64,000 nucleotides of DNA, from contig NZ_CP149925.1 of assembly GCF_038087665.1 (NCBI RefSeq), forward strand, positions 2,418,870-2,482,869, read 5' to 3'. Numbering within the stretch: position 1 is the first letter of the stretch; every line of letters begins with the position of its first letter. Positions 19,738-31,739 of this stretch are shown here, one piece after another. A program made the position numbers and the translations under genes. The notes beneath the pieces were generated by a model that was not told the DNA's origin, made no database searches, and worked only from the letters and a program-made list of their open reading frames with translations. The DNA is from Gallaecimonas sp. GXIMD4217 (lineage in GTDB: Bacteria; Pseudomonadota; Gammaproteobacteria; Enterobacterales; Gallaecimonadaceae).

Positions 19738-19763
19738 AAAAGGCGCCGCAAGGCGCCTTTTTT
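19738..19763. terminator. Bidirectional terminator between suhB and the rhodanese gene
   Basis: A GGCGCC/GGCGCC stem with GCAA loop is flanked by AAAA on the left and TTTTTT on the right. It lies directly after suhB and one base before the stop codon of the convergent gene, so it can serve both. Confidence 0.9.
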
Positions 19764-19764
19764 G

Positions 19765-20121
19765 TTAGTCCTGGCTCACCGGTCGGCCCGAGGTCAGCCA
19801 GGCCTTGAAACCACCGGCCACGGAGTAGACCCGGCGATAACCCATCTGCTGCAGGTTGTGGGCACTGAGCGCACTACGGTAGCCACCACCACAGTAGAGG
19901 TACAGGGGGGTGTCCCTGTCGGGATAACGCTGTTCGATATCCCGCTCTATGATGCCCCGGCCCAGGTGAACGGCACCGGGCAAATGGCCCTTGTCCCATT
20001 CGTGATCCTCGCGCACGTCAATGATGACACCCTCTGCCTCGGCCAGCTGTTCCACCGTCACCTCGGTGATACCCGGCATCACCGACTGCACCAGGGCCAA
20101 AAAACCCGAACTGTGTTGCAT
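19765..20121 (-). CDS. Single-domain rhodanese-like sulfurtransferase
   Basis: A 118-aa cytosolic rhodanese domain. The active-site cysteine is in LYCGGGYRSALSA, with the conserved IDVREDHEWDKGHLPGAVHL region before it. The ATG at 20121 has AAGGAG 6 bp upstream, while the TTG two codons earlier has none. The physiological sulfur acceptor cannot be told from context; it is a single gene between suhB and small envelope genes. Confidence 0.9.
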   Translation of the reverse strand: MQHSSGFLALVQSVMPGITEVTVEQLAEAEGVIIDVREDHEWDKGHLPGAVHLGRGIIERDIEQRYPDRDTPLYLYCGGGYRSALSAHNLQQMGYRRVYSVAGGFKAWLTSGRPVSQD

Positions 20122-20228
20122 AGCCAACTCCTTGTATTAGTGGCAGTCTCAAAGTTACTTACATTTGGTAAGAGAAATCCCCTCCAAAGTCGCCTTTTCT
20201 AGAAGTGACGTATAGGGAGGGTATCGAA

Positions 20229-20519
20229 ATGAAGACACTGACCTTGGTAACAGTAATGGCCCTGGCGGCCTTTTCCAACCAGACGACGGCCGAGCCGGCC
20301 CCAGGTGCTGCAGCTACCAGTCATCAGCATTATGTGGTAACCCTGAAGTCGACACCATTTTCCGGCTGGATCACCAGGACGGTCAACGAAACCAGGATGG
20401 AGCTGAACTATGAAATCGCCCTGGATGTGAAGCAAGGCGCCGATGCCGTCATTGCAGACGCTTCCGATCTGCGCCGCCTGGCCAAGGCTGCAACCAATGG
20501 GGGGGATCTCAGTGGCTAG
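20229..20519 (+). CDS. Small exported protein of unknown function
   Basis: A 96-aa ORF with a clear Shine-Dalgarno (GGGAGG, 8 bp before ATG). The first about 22 residues form a signal peptide (MKTLTLVTVMALAAFSNQTTA). The mature part is about 74 residues, without cysteine, with no motif I recognise (for example SGWITRTVNETRMELNYEI). A strong terminator follows 30 bp later. It is a monocistronic gene, convergent with the lipoprotein gene. Coding status is supported by the signal peptide, ribosome site and terminator. Confidence 0.7.
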   Translation: MKTLTLVTVMALAAFSNQTTAEPAPGAAATSHQHYVVTLKSTPFSGWITRTVNETRMELNYEIALDVKQGADAVIADASDLRRLAKAATNGGDLSG

Positions 20520-20550
20520 TTTGGTGTTAGTGGCCGTAAAGGCAACATAA

Positions 20551-20580
20551 AAAACCGAGGTCTGAATGCCTCGGTTTTTT
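20551..20580. terminator. Bidirectional terminator between two small envelope protein genes
   Basis: An AAAACCGAGG/CCTCGGTTTT stem with 8-base loop and T-runs on both sides. It follows the small exported protein on the plus strand and the lipoprotein gene on the minus strand. Confidence 0.9.
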
Positions 20581-20611
20581 AGCGCCCAACGTCATGAACA
20601 TAGGTTCTGCT

Positions 20612-20872
20612 TTATTGACCCACTGCCTCGATGGTCCTTTGCTGGCCCAGTTCATCGACAAGACGCTCGGCCCGACGACGCTCTTCCTCGCGCTGCTTGG
20701 CGGTCACGCAGCGACGCTTGCGCAGACGGGTACCGGTTTTCTTTTCGCTCTCGCAAACCAGTTTGTTACCGCTTTCCTGATTTTGGGCAACGGCCTGGCC
20801 CTGGGCCGGCTCATCGGTGCTGGCACAGCCAACCAGGCCAACCAGGGCGGCAGCGATAAGATAATTCCTCAT
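20612..20872 (-). CDS. Small lipoprotein with conserved two-cysteine basic motif
   Basis: An 86-aa protein with a lipobox (LVGLVGC, cysteine at about residue 15). The mature part contains LVCESEKKTGTRLRKRRCVT, a VC...TGTR...RRC pattern I remember in several uncharacterised gammaproteobacterial lipoproteins. A charged helix REEERRRAERLVDEL follows. The ATG at 20872 has GGAG 6 bp upstream; earlier in-frame starts lack one. The function is unknown. Residue 2 after the cysteine is S, which suggests outer-membrane sorting. Confidence 0.8.
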   Translation of the reverse strand: MRNYLIAAALVGLVGCASTDEPAQGQAVAQNQESGNKLVCESEKKTGTRLRKRRCVTAKQREEERRRAERLVDELGQQRTIEAVGQ

Positions 20873-21055
20873 TATTGACTCCGACATTCCATTGGTTTGA
20901 ATGCGTAAGAAAACAAACATGGGGTAAAAAATCAACCAAGGGTTAACACAAACTTACAATATCCAGCCCGGATCCCAGCTGACCAGGATGTCAAAGCGGG
21001 TTGCTGCATGGAAAAACACCTCCCACAAAAAGAAGGTGAGTAAAAAATAAAAACA

Positions 21056-21083
21056 AAAAGGGCGCCTTCAGGCGCCCTTTTTT
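21056..21083. terminator. Terminator after secF
   Basis: A GGGCGCC/GGCGCCC stem with a TTCA loop, A-run on the left and T-run on the right. On the minus strand the A-run becomes the U-tract for secF, 16 bp after its stop codon. Confidence 0.88.
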
Positions 21084-21099
21084 ACATGAGCGACAGCTG

Positions 21100-22044
21100 T
21101 TAAAGCAGCGGTTCGTGATCCGCGCCTTCCTTTTCCACCTGGGGCGGCATCAGATCTTCCTTGCACAGGCCCAGTTTCAGGGCCACGGAGGACGCCACAT
21201 AGATGGAGGAGAAGGTGCCGACGGTGATACCCATCAGCAGCGCCGCGGCAAAGGCGTGGATGACGGGGCCGCCCTTGGCGAAGATGGCCACCACCACGAA
21301 CAGGGTGGTCAGTGAGGTCATCATGGTCCGGCTCAGGGTGGCGGTCAGGGCATTGTTGGTGATCTCGGCCACGTCACCCTTGCGGATCTTGCGGAAGTTC
21401 TCCCGGATCCGGTCGAACACCACTATGGTGTCGTTGAGGGAGTAACCCACCACCGTCAGCACCGCCGCCAGCACCGTCAGATCGAACTCGATGCCCAGCA
21501 GGGAAAAGAAGCCCAGGGTAATGGTCACGTCGTGGGCCAGGGCCACCACGGAGCCCACCGCCAGCTTCCACTCGAAGCGCAGGGACACGTACAGCAGGAT
21601 GCAGAGCAGCGCCACGATAACCGCCAGGCCGCCCTGCTCGGTGAGCTCGTCACCGACGTTGGGGCCGACGAAGTCGATACGCTTGAGGGTCACCTCACCG
21701 CTGGCCTCCTGGCGCAGGGCGCTGAGGATACGGTCGCCCAGGGTCTCGGCCTTGGCGCCCTGCTGGGGCTCCATGCGGATCATCACGTCCCTGCTGGTGC
21801 CGAAGTGCTGTACCGTCGGCTCGCCGAAACCTTCACGCTTGAGCAGATCGCGGATGGGATCCAGCTCCGCCGGCTGCTGGTAGGAGACCTCGATGACGGT
21901 ACCGCCGGTGAAGTCCAGGCCCCAGTTCAAGCCCTTGGTGGCCAGCAGGAAGATGGAACCACACACCAGCAACACCGACAGGATCGCCGCCGGCAGACGC
22001 AGCTTGAGGAAGTTGATGTCCTCTTTGAAAGTAAACAGTTGCAT
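21100..22044 (-). CDS. secF: Protein translocase subunit SecF
   Basis: A 314-aa RND-like membrane protein. The SecD/SecF signature GLDFTGGTVIEVSY follows the first membrane helix; five further membrane segments make up the C-terminal half (for example GVVGYSLNDTIVVFDRIRE-like segment with the D and R residues used in proton coupling). With SecD it uses proton motive force to drive late protein export. It starts 11 bp after secD. Confidence 0.97.
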   Translation of the reverse strand: MQLFTFKEDINFLKLRLPAAILSVLLVCGSIFLLATKGLNWGLDFTGGTVIEVSYQQPAELDPIRDLLKREGFGEPTVQHFGTSRDVMIRMEPQQGAKAETLGDRILSALRQEASGEVTLKRIDFVGPNVGDELTEQGGLAVIVALLCILLYVSLRFEWKLAVGSVVALAHDVTITLGFFSLLGIEFDLTVLAAVLTVVGYSLNDTIVVFDRIRENFRKIRKGDVAEITNNALTATLSRTMMTSLTTLFVVVAIFAKGGPVIHAFAAALLMGITVGTFSSIYVASSVALKLGLCKEDLMPPQVEKEGADHEPLL

Positions 22045-22054
22045 CTTGCCTTCC

Positions 22055-23905
22055 TTAAATTGACAGCTTGTTCACGCGGCGACCGCCACAGGCCAGGTTG
22101 ACCACGGCCCTGGTGCCGACGATGGCGGTGAACATGGAGGTGATGATGCCGATGGCCAGGGTCACGGCGAAGCCTTTCACCGGGCCGGTACCTATGCCGA
22201 ACAGGATCAGCGCCGTGATCATGGTGGTGATGTTGGCGTCGGCAATGGTGGAGAAGGCGTTGTCATAACCCTGGTGGATGGCCTGCTGGATGCTCTTGCC
22301 GGCCCGAAGCTCCTCGCGGATACGCTCGAAGATCAGCACGTTGGCATCCACGGACATGCCCACCGTCAGCACGATACCGGCGATACCGGGCAGGGTCATG
22401 GTGGCACCGGGGATCATCGACATCACGCCGACGATCAGCACCACGTTCATGGCCAGGGCCAGGTTGGCCACCAGGCCGAAGGCCTTGTAGTAGATCACCA
22501 TGAACAGCACGATGGCGATGAAGCCATAGAGCATGGCGTTGATGCCGTTCTCGATGTTCTCCAGACCCAGGGACGGACCCACGGTGCGTTCCTCGACGAT
22601 CTGGATGGGGGCGATCAGGGCGCCGGCCCGCAGCAGCAGCGCCAGGTTATGGGCTTCCTGGGGGCTGTCGATGCCGGTGATGCGGAAGTTACGGCCCAGG
22701 CGCGCCTGTATGGTGGCCACCTGGATCACTTCCTCGATCTTCTTCGGCGGCAGGGCCTTGCCGTCCGGGCCCTTCTTGCCGGAGGGCTTGTATTCGATGA
22801 ATACCGTGGCCATGGGCTTGCCGATGTTGTCCTTGGTGGCCCGGCTCATCTTGGCGCCGCCCTGGGAGTCCAGCTTGATGCTGACCTGGGGGCGATTGTA
22901 TTCGTCGTAACCGCTTTGGGCGTCCTGGATATGGTCACCGGTGAGCATGATGCGCTTGTAGGCCAGCACCGGGCGGCCGTCACGGCTGTCGTAGAGCTTG
23001 GAGCCCGGCGGTACCCGGCCGTCGATGGCCGAACCCAGGTCGTGCTCGGTATCCACCATGTGGAATTCCAGGGTGGCGGTGGCGCCGAGGATCTCCTTGG
23101 CGCGGGCGGTGTCCTGCACGCCCGGCAGCTGCACCACGATGCGTTCGGCACCCTGGCGCTGCACCAGCGGCTCGGCCACGCCCAGCTCGTTGACCCTGTT
23201 GCGGATGATGGTCATGTTCTGCTCGATGGCGTAGTTGCGGATCTCCTTGATCCGCGCCTCGGTCAGGCTCAGGGTCAGCTCCAGGCCATCGCGGTCGATG
23301 CGGTATTCGTTGGCGGACTGCTGCTTGAGGTAGGCCTCGGCCTGGTCGGCGGTCTGCTCGTCACGGAGCTTGACCTTGACCACGCCCTGGGCGGTGCGGC
23401 GAATGGAGATGTAGCGCAGCTTCTCTTCACGCAGGTTGGTGCGCAGGTCGGTCTGCAGCTGCTCGTCGGCCTTGTTGAGGGCCTCGTCCATGTCCACTTC
23501 CATCAAGAAGTGCACGCCGCCACGCAGGTCCAGGCCCAGTTTCATGGGGCCTGCACCCAGTGATTCCAGCCAGGCCGGCGTGGCCGGGGCCAGGTTCAGT
23601 GCCACCGAGTACTTGTCACCCAGGGTCTCGGCCACGGTTTCCTGGGCCTTGAGTTGGGTGTCGGTGTCCTTCAGACGCACCAGCAGGTGACCGTCCTGCA
23701 GACCTGCAGACTTGGGCTCGATGCCGTCTTTCTGCAGGGCTTCACGCACCTGATCCAGGGTTGCCGTCGTTACCTCGGCTCCCCGAACCCCGGAAACCTG
23801 CACCGCCGGATCCGAACCGTAGAGGTTCGGCGCCGCGTACAGGAAACCGATGATGGCGATGATGGCCACCATCAGGTATTTCCACAGCGGGTATTTGTTT
23901 AACAC
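22055..23905 (-). CDS. secD: Protein translocase subunit SecD
   Basis: A 616-aa protein. It has an N-terminal membrane helix, a large periplasmic P1 domain, the [16 protein letters not shown] signature, and six C-terminal membrane helices with [16 protein letters not shown] containing conserved D and R. The start is a GTG (LNKYPLWKY follows) with GGAAGG at 5 bp upstream. It forms a complex with SecF and YajC, all encoded here in order. Confidence 0.97.
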   Translation of the reverse strand: MLNKYPLWKYLMVAIIAIIGFLYAAPNLYGSDPAVQVSGVRGAEVTTATLDQVREALQKDGIEPKSAGLQDGHLLVRLKDTDTQLKAQETVAETLGDKYSVALNLAPATPAWLESLGAGPMKLGLDLRGGVHFLMEVDMDEALNKADEQLQTDLRTNLREEKLRYISIRRTAQGVVKVKLRDEQTADQAEAYLKQQSANEYRIDRDGLELTLSLTEARIKEIRNYAIEQNMTIIRNRVNELGVAEPLVQRQGAERIVVQLPGVQDTARAKEILGATATLEFHMVDTEHDLGSAIDGRVPPGSKLYDSRDGRPVLAYKRIMLTGDHIQDAQSGYDEYNRPQVSIKLDSQGGAKMSRATKDNIGKPMATVFIEYKPSGKKGPDGKALPPKKIEEVIQVATIQARLGRNFRITGIDSPQEAHNLALLLRAGALIAPIQIVEERTVGPSLGLENIENGINAMLYGFIAIVLFMVIYYKAFGLVANLALAMNVVLIVGVMSMIPGATMTLPGIAGIVLTVGMSVDANVLIFERIREELRAGKSIQQAIHQGYDNAFSTIADANITTMITALILFGIGTGPVKGFAVTLAIGIITSMFTAIVGTRAVVNLACGGRRVNKLSI

Positions 23906-23927
23906 GCCAGCCTTCCTTTGTTGTTAT

Positions 23928-24260
23928 TTACAGCGATTTCATGGTGCCTTTGGGCAGTACCGCGTGTACGGACGCCTTTTGCACGGTGACTTCCACATTG
24001 TCGTTGAGGGAGATGAGCATGTAGTCCTTGTCTTCTTCCACTTTGACGATGCGACCGACCAGTCCACCTGTAGTGAGGACTTCATCGCCCTTTTTCAAGT
24101 TGCCCATCAGGTTTTTATGCTCTTTGACCCGCTTGGCCTGGGGGCGGTAGATCATGAAGTAGAAGATGGCGGCAAAGGCCACCAGCATGAAGATCAGCTG
24201 CATGCCGCCGCCCTGTTGGGGGGCAGTGGTACCGGCTGCGTAGGCGCTGGAAATGAACAT
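23928..24260 (-). CDS. yajC: Sec translocon accessory protein YajC
   Basis: A 110-aa protein with one membrane segment (LIFMLVAFAAIFYFMIY, about residues 23-40) followed by the conserved RPQAKRVKEHKNL and an acidic small domain (GDEVLTTGGLVGRIVKVEED). It associates with SecDF. It lies between tgt and secD, as is usual. Confidence 0.96.
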   Translation of the reverse strand: MFISSAYAAGTTAPQQGGGMQLIFMLVAFAAIFYFMIYRPQAKRVKEHKNLMGNLKKGDEVLTTGGLVGRIVKVEEDKDYMLISLNDNVEVTVQKASVHAVLPKGTMKSL

Positions 24261-24292
24261 GGGGATATCTCCTTAAGTGATGAAAATCCGGC

Positions 24293-26532
<2,240 letters not shown>

Positions 26533-26682
26533 CTCAAACAAAGCCGGAAAAAAGGGGGCCACAGTCTAGGCCCAGGCCAGGCCGGGTGCAAGCCGGCCGG
26601 GCCCTGACCGGGATCAATTCGCCGTGCCAATGGCTATGGTTAGCATAGGTCTGTCCCATTATCGCGGCAGGAGAACAGCATC

Positions 26683-27129
26683 ATGATGACAGTGGATGAA
26701 CTCATGACCCGCCACCCCCACACCTTGGGGCCGGAAAACACCCTCAAGGACGCCCTGGCCCTGATGCAGGATAAGCACATCCACCATATTCCCATCCTGG
26801 ACGACAAGGGGGCCCTGGTCGGCCTGGTCAGCCACAGGGATGCCCTGTCCGCCTCCCATTCCATCCTGGCCAGGGAGCCGGCGGGCCAGAACGGCAACAC
26901 CCCCTTGGCCTCCTTCATGACCAGCAAGGTGGTCAGCGTCGCCCCCCAGGCCGGCCTCAAGGAGGCGGGTCACTACCTGCAGAAGCACCAGTACGGCTGC
27001 CTGCCGGTGCTGGACGACGGCGTCCTGGTGGGCATCATCACCGAATCGGACTATGTCCAAGCCGCCCTCACCCTGATGGAGATCCTCGAAGAGCAGACCC
27101 CCTCGGTGGCGGAAAGCGGCGATGATTAA
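26683..27129 (+). CDS. CBS-domain pair protein
   Basis: A 148-aa stand-alone protein consisting almost wholly of two CBS domains: residues about 5-60 (MTRHPHTLGPENTLKDALALM, HHIPILDDKGALVGLVSHRD) and about 78-135 (MTSKVVSVAPQAGLKEA, GCLPVLDDGVLVGIITESDYV). Such tandem CBS pairs bind adenosine nucleotides and regulate partners; no partner is recognisable nearby. AGGAGA lies 9 bp before the ATG. The stop is followed within 12 bp by a HexR-type dyad, so its 3' end abuts the small RNA promoter. Confidence 0.9.
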   Translation: MMTVDELMTRHPHTLGPENTLKDALALMQDKHIHHIPILDDKGALVGLVSHRDALSASHSILAREPAGQNGNTPLASFMTSKVVSVAPQAGLKEAGHYLQKHQYGCLPVLDDGVLVGIITESDYVQAALTLMEILEEQTPSVAESGDD

Positions 27130-27140
27130 CATAACTTTTA

Positions 27141-27155
27141 TGTAATTTTACTACA
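27141..27155. promoter_or_regulatory. HexR-type operator 1
   Basis: The 15-mer TGTAATTTTACTACA fits the HexR dyad known from Shewanella-type bacteria (approximately TGTARTWWWAYTACA, from memory) at essentially all positions. It ends 7 bp before the -35 hexamer at 27163. HexR senses the Entner-Doudoroff intermediate KDPG and controls central carbon genes. Assignment is by consensus only; no hexR gene is in the window. Confidence 0.65.
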
Positions 27156-27162
27156 CAATAAC

Positions 27163-27192
27163 TTGCCAACGGGCCTTACAGACGTCTAGAAT
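27163..27192 (+). promoter_or_regulatory. Sigma70-type promoter in the 27.1-27.4 kb intergenic region
   Basis: TTGCCA at 27163-27168 and TAGAAT at 27187-27192 are separated by 18 bp. Transcription would begin near 27199. No coding gene follows on the plus strand before a strong terminator at 27316-27342. It lies between the two HexR-type dyads. Confidence 0.6.
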
Positions 27193-27202
27193 GGCCTCAT
27201 TC

Positions 27203-27217
27203 CGTAATTTTACTAGA
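27203..27217. promoter_or_regulatory. HexR-type operator 2
   Basis: CGTAATTTTACTAGA repeats the central 12 bases GTAATTTTACTA of operator 1 exactly, 62 bp downstream, that is six helical turns. It overlaps the predicted transcription start. Its outer bases depart from the consensus, so it is weaker than operator 1. Confidence 0.5.
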
Positions 27218-27315
27218 TTAGCGCTTTTGCCTTTCTGGAGCGGAAACTGCTTTTTAGCAGTGGCACTGTTCATCATCCTGGTGCTAGTGGTTCAACCACC
27301 ATACCCCTATATTTC

Positions 27316-27342
27316 GCCCGGCCCTTTTGGCCGGGCTTTTTT
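27316..27342 (+). terminator. Strong Rho-independent terminator ending the intergenic transcript
   Basis: A perfect 8-bp stem GCCCGGCC/GGCCGGGC with a CTTTT loop and six T. On the opposite strand the hairpin is not followed by T, so it serves the plus strand only. It is 74 bp before the stop of the convergent gene and could also end transcripts of the CBS gene. Confidence 0.9.
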
Positions 27343-27415
27343 ATATATGCAGGACGCCCTGCCCTGCGGATGGCAGACCCAGACATGGCGCTTGTCTGGC
27401 AGCCTGGAAAGGGAT

Positions 27416-27976
27416 TTATGGGAGAGTCTCCAGCAATGTCAGCCTGGGCCAGCGTGTCAGCCAGCCCTTTTCCCGGATCCTGCGCCTTACCAGCTCGGGC
27501 CTGGGATTGAGGGGATTGGCCCGGATCAGCAGCCGGAAGTTGTCGCCCAGGCCAAAGGGTGCCAGAAAACGGCACCTTCCCCCTTCCAGGCGTACCCCGA
27601 CACAGGTGGCCACCTCCACCCACTGGCCCAGGGCCTGCAGGCTGCCCCGGTAGGGGGCGTGGCCGTGCTTGAGATGCATGCGGGCCTGGTTCTTCACCGA
27701 CCAGGGCGCCGGCAACAGGGCGCTCAGCCGCGCTTCCAGGGCCCTGTCCCGCTCGGGACTGCGGTCGTGGGGGTCGAAATAGATCAGATCGAGATCGTTG
27801 AGGGGGGTGGCCTCCGTATGGCCGTGCAACTCGTCCCAGATGGCGTTGCGGACAAAGCCGGCGCCGATGGCCCAGTCCGGCAACGCCAGTTCGGCAGCGG
27901 CTTCCAGGCAGGCCCGGCGCCAGGCGTCGGCGGTCAGTATGGCGCTAGCACGCTGCTTAAGGTTCGGATACGACAC
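27416..27976 (-). CDS. Nucleotidyltransferase family protein (DUF925/NTP_transf_6-like)
   Basis: A 186-aa protein. GAGFVRNAIWDELHG and LNDLDLIYFDPHDRSPERD resemble the G-(S/G)-x-D-x-D nucleotidyltransferase core of this family. VKNQARMHLKHGHAPY and VEVATCVGVRLE are also typical. The start given is GTG; it overlaps the end of the upstream small ORF by 20 bp, suggesting coupling. Substrate unknown. The family is widespread in proteobacteria without a defined role that I know. Confidence 0.82.
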   Translation of the reverse strand: MSYPNLKQRASAILTADAWRRACLEAAAELALPDWAIGAGFVRNAIWDELHGHTEATPLNDLDLIYFDPHDRSPERDRALEARLSALLPAPWSVKNQARMHLKHGHAPYRGSLQALGQWVEVATCVGVRLEGGRCRFLAPFGLGDNFRLLIRANPLNPRPELVRRRIREKGWLTRWPRLTLLETLP

Positions 27977-28160
27977 TGCTGGGATTGCTTGGCCAGGGGG
28001 TGCTGTGCCGGTGGCCCATCAGATCCTGGTCTTCGTCCAGCAGTTCGCCGGTGCCGCACGGCAGGGTGCGGACCAGGGGCTCGGGCTTGAGGCAATAGCC
28101 CAGGGTCGCCGACAGCAGGGAGCAGGCCAGGCACAGGCCCAGGGTGGCTTTGGTTTTCAT
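27957..28160 (-). CDS. Small exported protein of unknown function
   Basis: A 67-aa ORF with AAGGA 7 bp before the ATG. The N-terminus MKTKATLGLCLACSLLSATLG is a hydrophobic signal sequence; the mature part of about 45 residues has two cysteines (GYC and TLPCGTG), no lipobox that fits, and is rich in P, S and charged residues. It overlaps the nucleotidyltransferase gene. No family is recognised, and expression as protein is likely but not certain. Confidence 0.5.
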   Translation of the reverse strand: MKTKATLGLCLACSLLSATLGYCLKPEPLVRTLPCGTGELLDEDQDLMGHRHSTPWPSNPSSVVSEP

Positions 28161-28247
28161 GACATCGTCCTTGATGCAAAATCTGATGACACTATAGCGA
28201 TAAGTGGCTGACACTGTCATGAATATTGTCGGCACCAGGAGACATCG

Positions 28248-28442
28248 ATGAGCATTCCCCCCCGCAGCGCCCTCAGGCCCGGCATGACCGTTGCCGTGGT
28301 CCAGAAGCAGCACCAGGGCAGCGGCGAGCTGACCGAGGGCGTGATCGCCCGGCTGCTGACCAAGTCCCCCAGCCATCCCCACGGCATCAAGGTCCGCCTG
28401 GAAGACGGTACCGTCGGCCGGGTCAAGGCAATCCGCGAGTAA
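28248..28442 (+). CDS. YwbE family protein (DUF2196)
   Basis: A 64-aa protein closely resembling B. subtilis YwbE: LRPGMTVAVVQKQHQGSGELTEGVIARLLTKSPSHPHGIKVRLEDG shares the conserved TxSPSHPHGIKVRLEDG segment. It folds as a small beta-rich domain of unknown function. GGAGACATCG precedes the ATG. It lies alone, convergent with aceA. Confidence 0.92.
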   Translation: MSIPPRSALRPGMTVAVVQKQHQGSGELTEGVIARLLTKSPSHPHGIKVRLEDGTVGRVKAIRE

Positions 28443-28485
28443 AAAGGCACTTCAAGGGCCGGTAATCACGGCACAGCCGCGCATA

Positions 28486-28509
28486 AAAAAGGCGGCCCTG
28501 GGGCCGCCA
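28486..28509 (-). terminator. Terminator after aceA
   Basis: On the minus strand a GGCGGCCC/GGGCCGCC stem with a two-base spacer is followed by six T. It begins 20 bp beyond the aceA stop codon. Confidence 0.85.
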
Positions 28510-28528
28510 ATCACAGGCAAAACACAGC

Positions 28529-29827
28529 TCAGAACTGTTCTTCCTCGGTCGAGCCGGTCAGGGCCGTGACCGATGACCGGCCGCCCTGGATGATGTTGGT
28601 CATCTGATCGAAGTAGCCGGTGCCCACTTCCTGCTGGTGGGCCACGAAGCTGTAACCCCGCTCGGCGGCAGCGAATTCCTGTTCCTGCAGCTTGACGTAG
28701 GCGCTCATGCCCTCATCGGCGTACTGGTTGGCCAGATCGAACATGTGGAACCACATGTTGTGGATGCCGGCCAGGGTGATGAACTGGAAGCTGTAGCCCA
28801 TGGCGCCCAGTTCGCGCTGGAAGCGGGCTATGGTGTCGTCGTCCAGGTGCTTCTTCCAGTTGAAGCTGGGAGAGCAGTTGTAGGCCAGCTTCTTGCCGGG
28901 GAACTTGGCGTGGATGGCCTCGGCGAAGCGGCGGGCCTCGTCCAGATCCGGCTTGGCGGTTTCGCACCAGATCAGATCCGCATAGGGGGCATAGGCCAGG
29001 CCGCGGGCGATGGCCTGATCCAGGCCGGGCCTAACCCGGTAGAAGCCTTCGCTGGTGCGCTCGCCGGTGACGAAGTCGCGATCATGGGGATCCACGTCCG
29101 AGGTCAGCAGATCGGCGGCATTGGCGTCGGTACGGGCGATCAGCAGGGTCGGTACCCCCAGCACGTCGGCGGCCAGGCGCGCCGCCACCAGTTTCTGCAC
29201 CGCCTCCTGGGTGGGCACCAGCACCTTGCCGCCCATGTGGCCGCATTTCTTCACCGAGGCCAGCTGATCCTCGAAGTGCACCCCGGCGGCGCCGGCCTGG
29301 ATCATGCCCTTCATCAGCTCATAGGCGTTAAGCACGCCGCCGAAACCGGCCTCGGCGTCGGCGACTATGGGTGCGAAGTAGTCGATGAAGGCCGCGTCAT
29401 CCTGGTCGATGCCCTTGGCCCACTGGATCTGATCGGCGCGCTGGAAGGCGTTGTTGATGCGCTCCACCACCGCCGGCACCGAGTTGGCCGGGTAAAGGGA
29501 CTGGTCCGGGTACATGCTGGAGGCCAGGTTGTTGTCGGCCGCCACCTGCCAGCCGGACAGGTAGATGGCCTCCAGGCCGGCCTTGACCTGCTGCACCGCC
29601 TGGCCGCCGGTGAGGGCGCCCAAGGCGTTCACATAGCCCTTGCGGGCGCCGCCGTTGACGCGCTCCCAGAGCTTCTTGGCGCCCAGCTGGGCCAGGCTGT
29701 GCTCGGGCATCACCGAGCCGCGCATGGCCACCACCTCCTCGGCGCTGTAGGGGCGCTTGATCCCTTCCCAGCGCGGGTTTTCCTGCCAGTCTTTGTTCAG
29801 TGCGTCGATTTGCTGTTGACGGTTCAT
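28529..29827 (-). CDS. aceA: Isocitrate lyase
   Basis: A 432-aa protein of the short proteobacterial AceA type. The catalytic KKCGHMGGK motif with the active-site cysteine is at about residue 193. Other conserved segments are [40 protein letters not shown] and [13 protein letters not shown]. It splits isocitrate to succinate and glyoxylate. AGGAAGGACC precedes the ATG. It lies 15 bp after aceB; aceK is elsewhere (54.5 kb). Confidence 0.98.
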   Translation of the reverse strand: MNRQQQIDALNKDWQENPRWEGIKRPYSAEEVVAMRGSVMPEHSLAQLGAKKLWERVNGGARKGYVNALGALTGGQAVQQVKAGLEAIYLSGWQVAADNNLASSMYPDQSLYPANSVPAVVERINNAFQRADQIQWAKGIDQDDAAFIDYFAPIVADAEAGFGGVLNAYELMKGMIQAGAAGVHFEDQLASVKKCGHMGGKVLVPTQEAVQKLVAARLAADVLGVPTLLIARTDANAADLLTSDVDPHDRDFVTGERTSEGFYRVRPGLDQAIARGLAYAPYADLIWCETAKPDLDEARRFAEAIHAKFPGKKLAYNCSPSFNWKKHLDDDTIARFQRELGAMGYSFQFITLAGIHNMWFHMFDLANQYADEGMSAYVKLQEQEFAAAERGYSFVAHQQEVGTGYFDQMTNIIQGGRSSVTALTGSTEEEQF

Positions 29828-29842
29828 GTTGGTCCTTCCTTC

Positions 29843-31426
<1,584 letters not shown>

Positions 31427-31643
31427 ACAACCCCACTTTCATTTGTTGCTTTGCAACCACAATCAAAAACACATTCAGAAAACAGGCACCGGCATAAACC
31501 GCTTGCCTCAGCCTGCTTTTTAGACTGGACAAACCAGAACAGCCAGTCAACACAAAATTAACAAAAAAAGCGAGACCCCCATGACAACTTACTGTTTTTA
31601 TTGCAATTAAAAGCAAGGGCAAGCGCAATTAAACTGAGCTTTT

Positions 31644-31671
31644 ATTCTATTTTAGAATATTTACTCAGCAA
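31644..31671 (-). promoter_or_regulatory. Predicted aceBA promoter
   Basis: On the minus strand TTGCTG (31666-31671) and TAGAAT (31644-31649) are spaced by 16 bp. The surrounding bases are AT-rich. A weaker alternative begins TTGACT near 31549, closer to the gene. Confidence 0.5.
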
Positions 31672-31724
31672 TCGAACCTGGCGAAAGCCAACACAATCCC
31701 CAAGAACAAAAATGAAAACCATCA

Positions 31725-31739
31725 CGTAATATAATTACA
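31725..31739. promoter_or_regulatory. HexR-type operator upstream of aceBA
   Basis: CGTAATATAATTACA is a near-perfect dyad (14 of 15 positions symmetric) that matches the Shewanella-type HexR consensus apart from the first base. It lies about 55-70 bp upstream of the predicted -35, a position suited to activation. HexR is known to regulate glyoxylate and gluconeogenic genes in that group. Confidence 0.6.

Larger units (their letters stand above)
27199..27342 (+). ncRNA. Candidate structured small RNA, about 144 nt
   Basis: The stretch from the predicted start to the end of the terminator has no convincing ORF with a ribosome site. It can form hairpins: CGCT(27222)/AGCG(27242), a perfect ACTGCT-TTTT-AGCAGT stem at 27246-27261, GCAC/GTGC around 27263-27284, GTGGT-TCA-ACCAC at 27287-27299, and then the terminator. 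I do not recognise it as a known sRNA. One reading frame is rich in Leu, Ile and Val (LFIILVLVV) before the terminator, reminiscent of a leader peptide, but the frame's ATG lies in the -10 box and nothing lies downstream on this strand. Confidence 0.5.

Noticed and set aside
27191-28090. A 299-codon plus-strand frame starting at ATG 27191
   Set aside because: Its ATG lies in the predicted -10, it has no ribosome site, passes through a strong terminator and then runs antisense to the nucleotidyltransferase gene.
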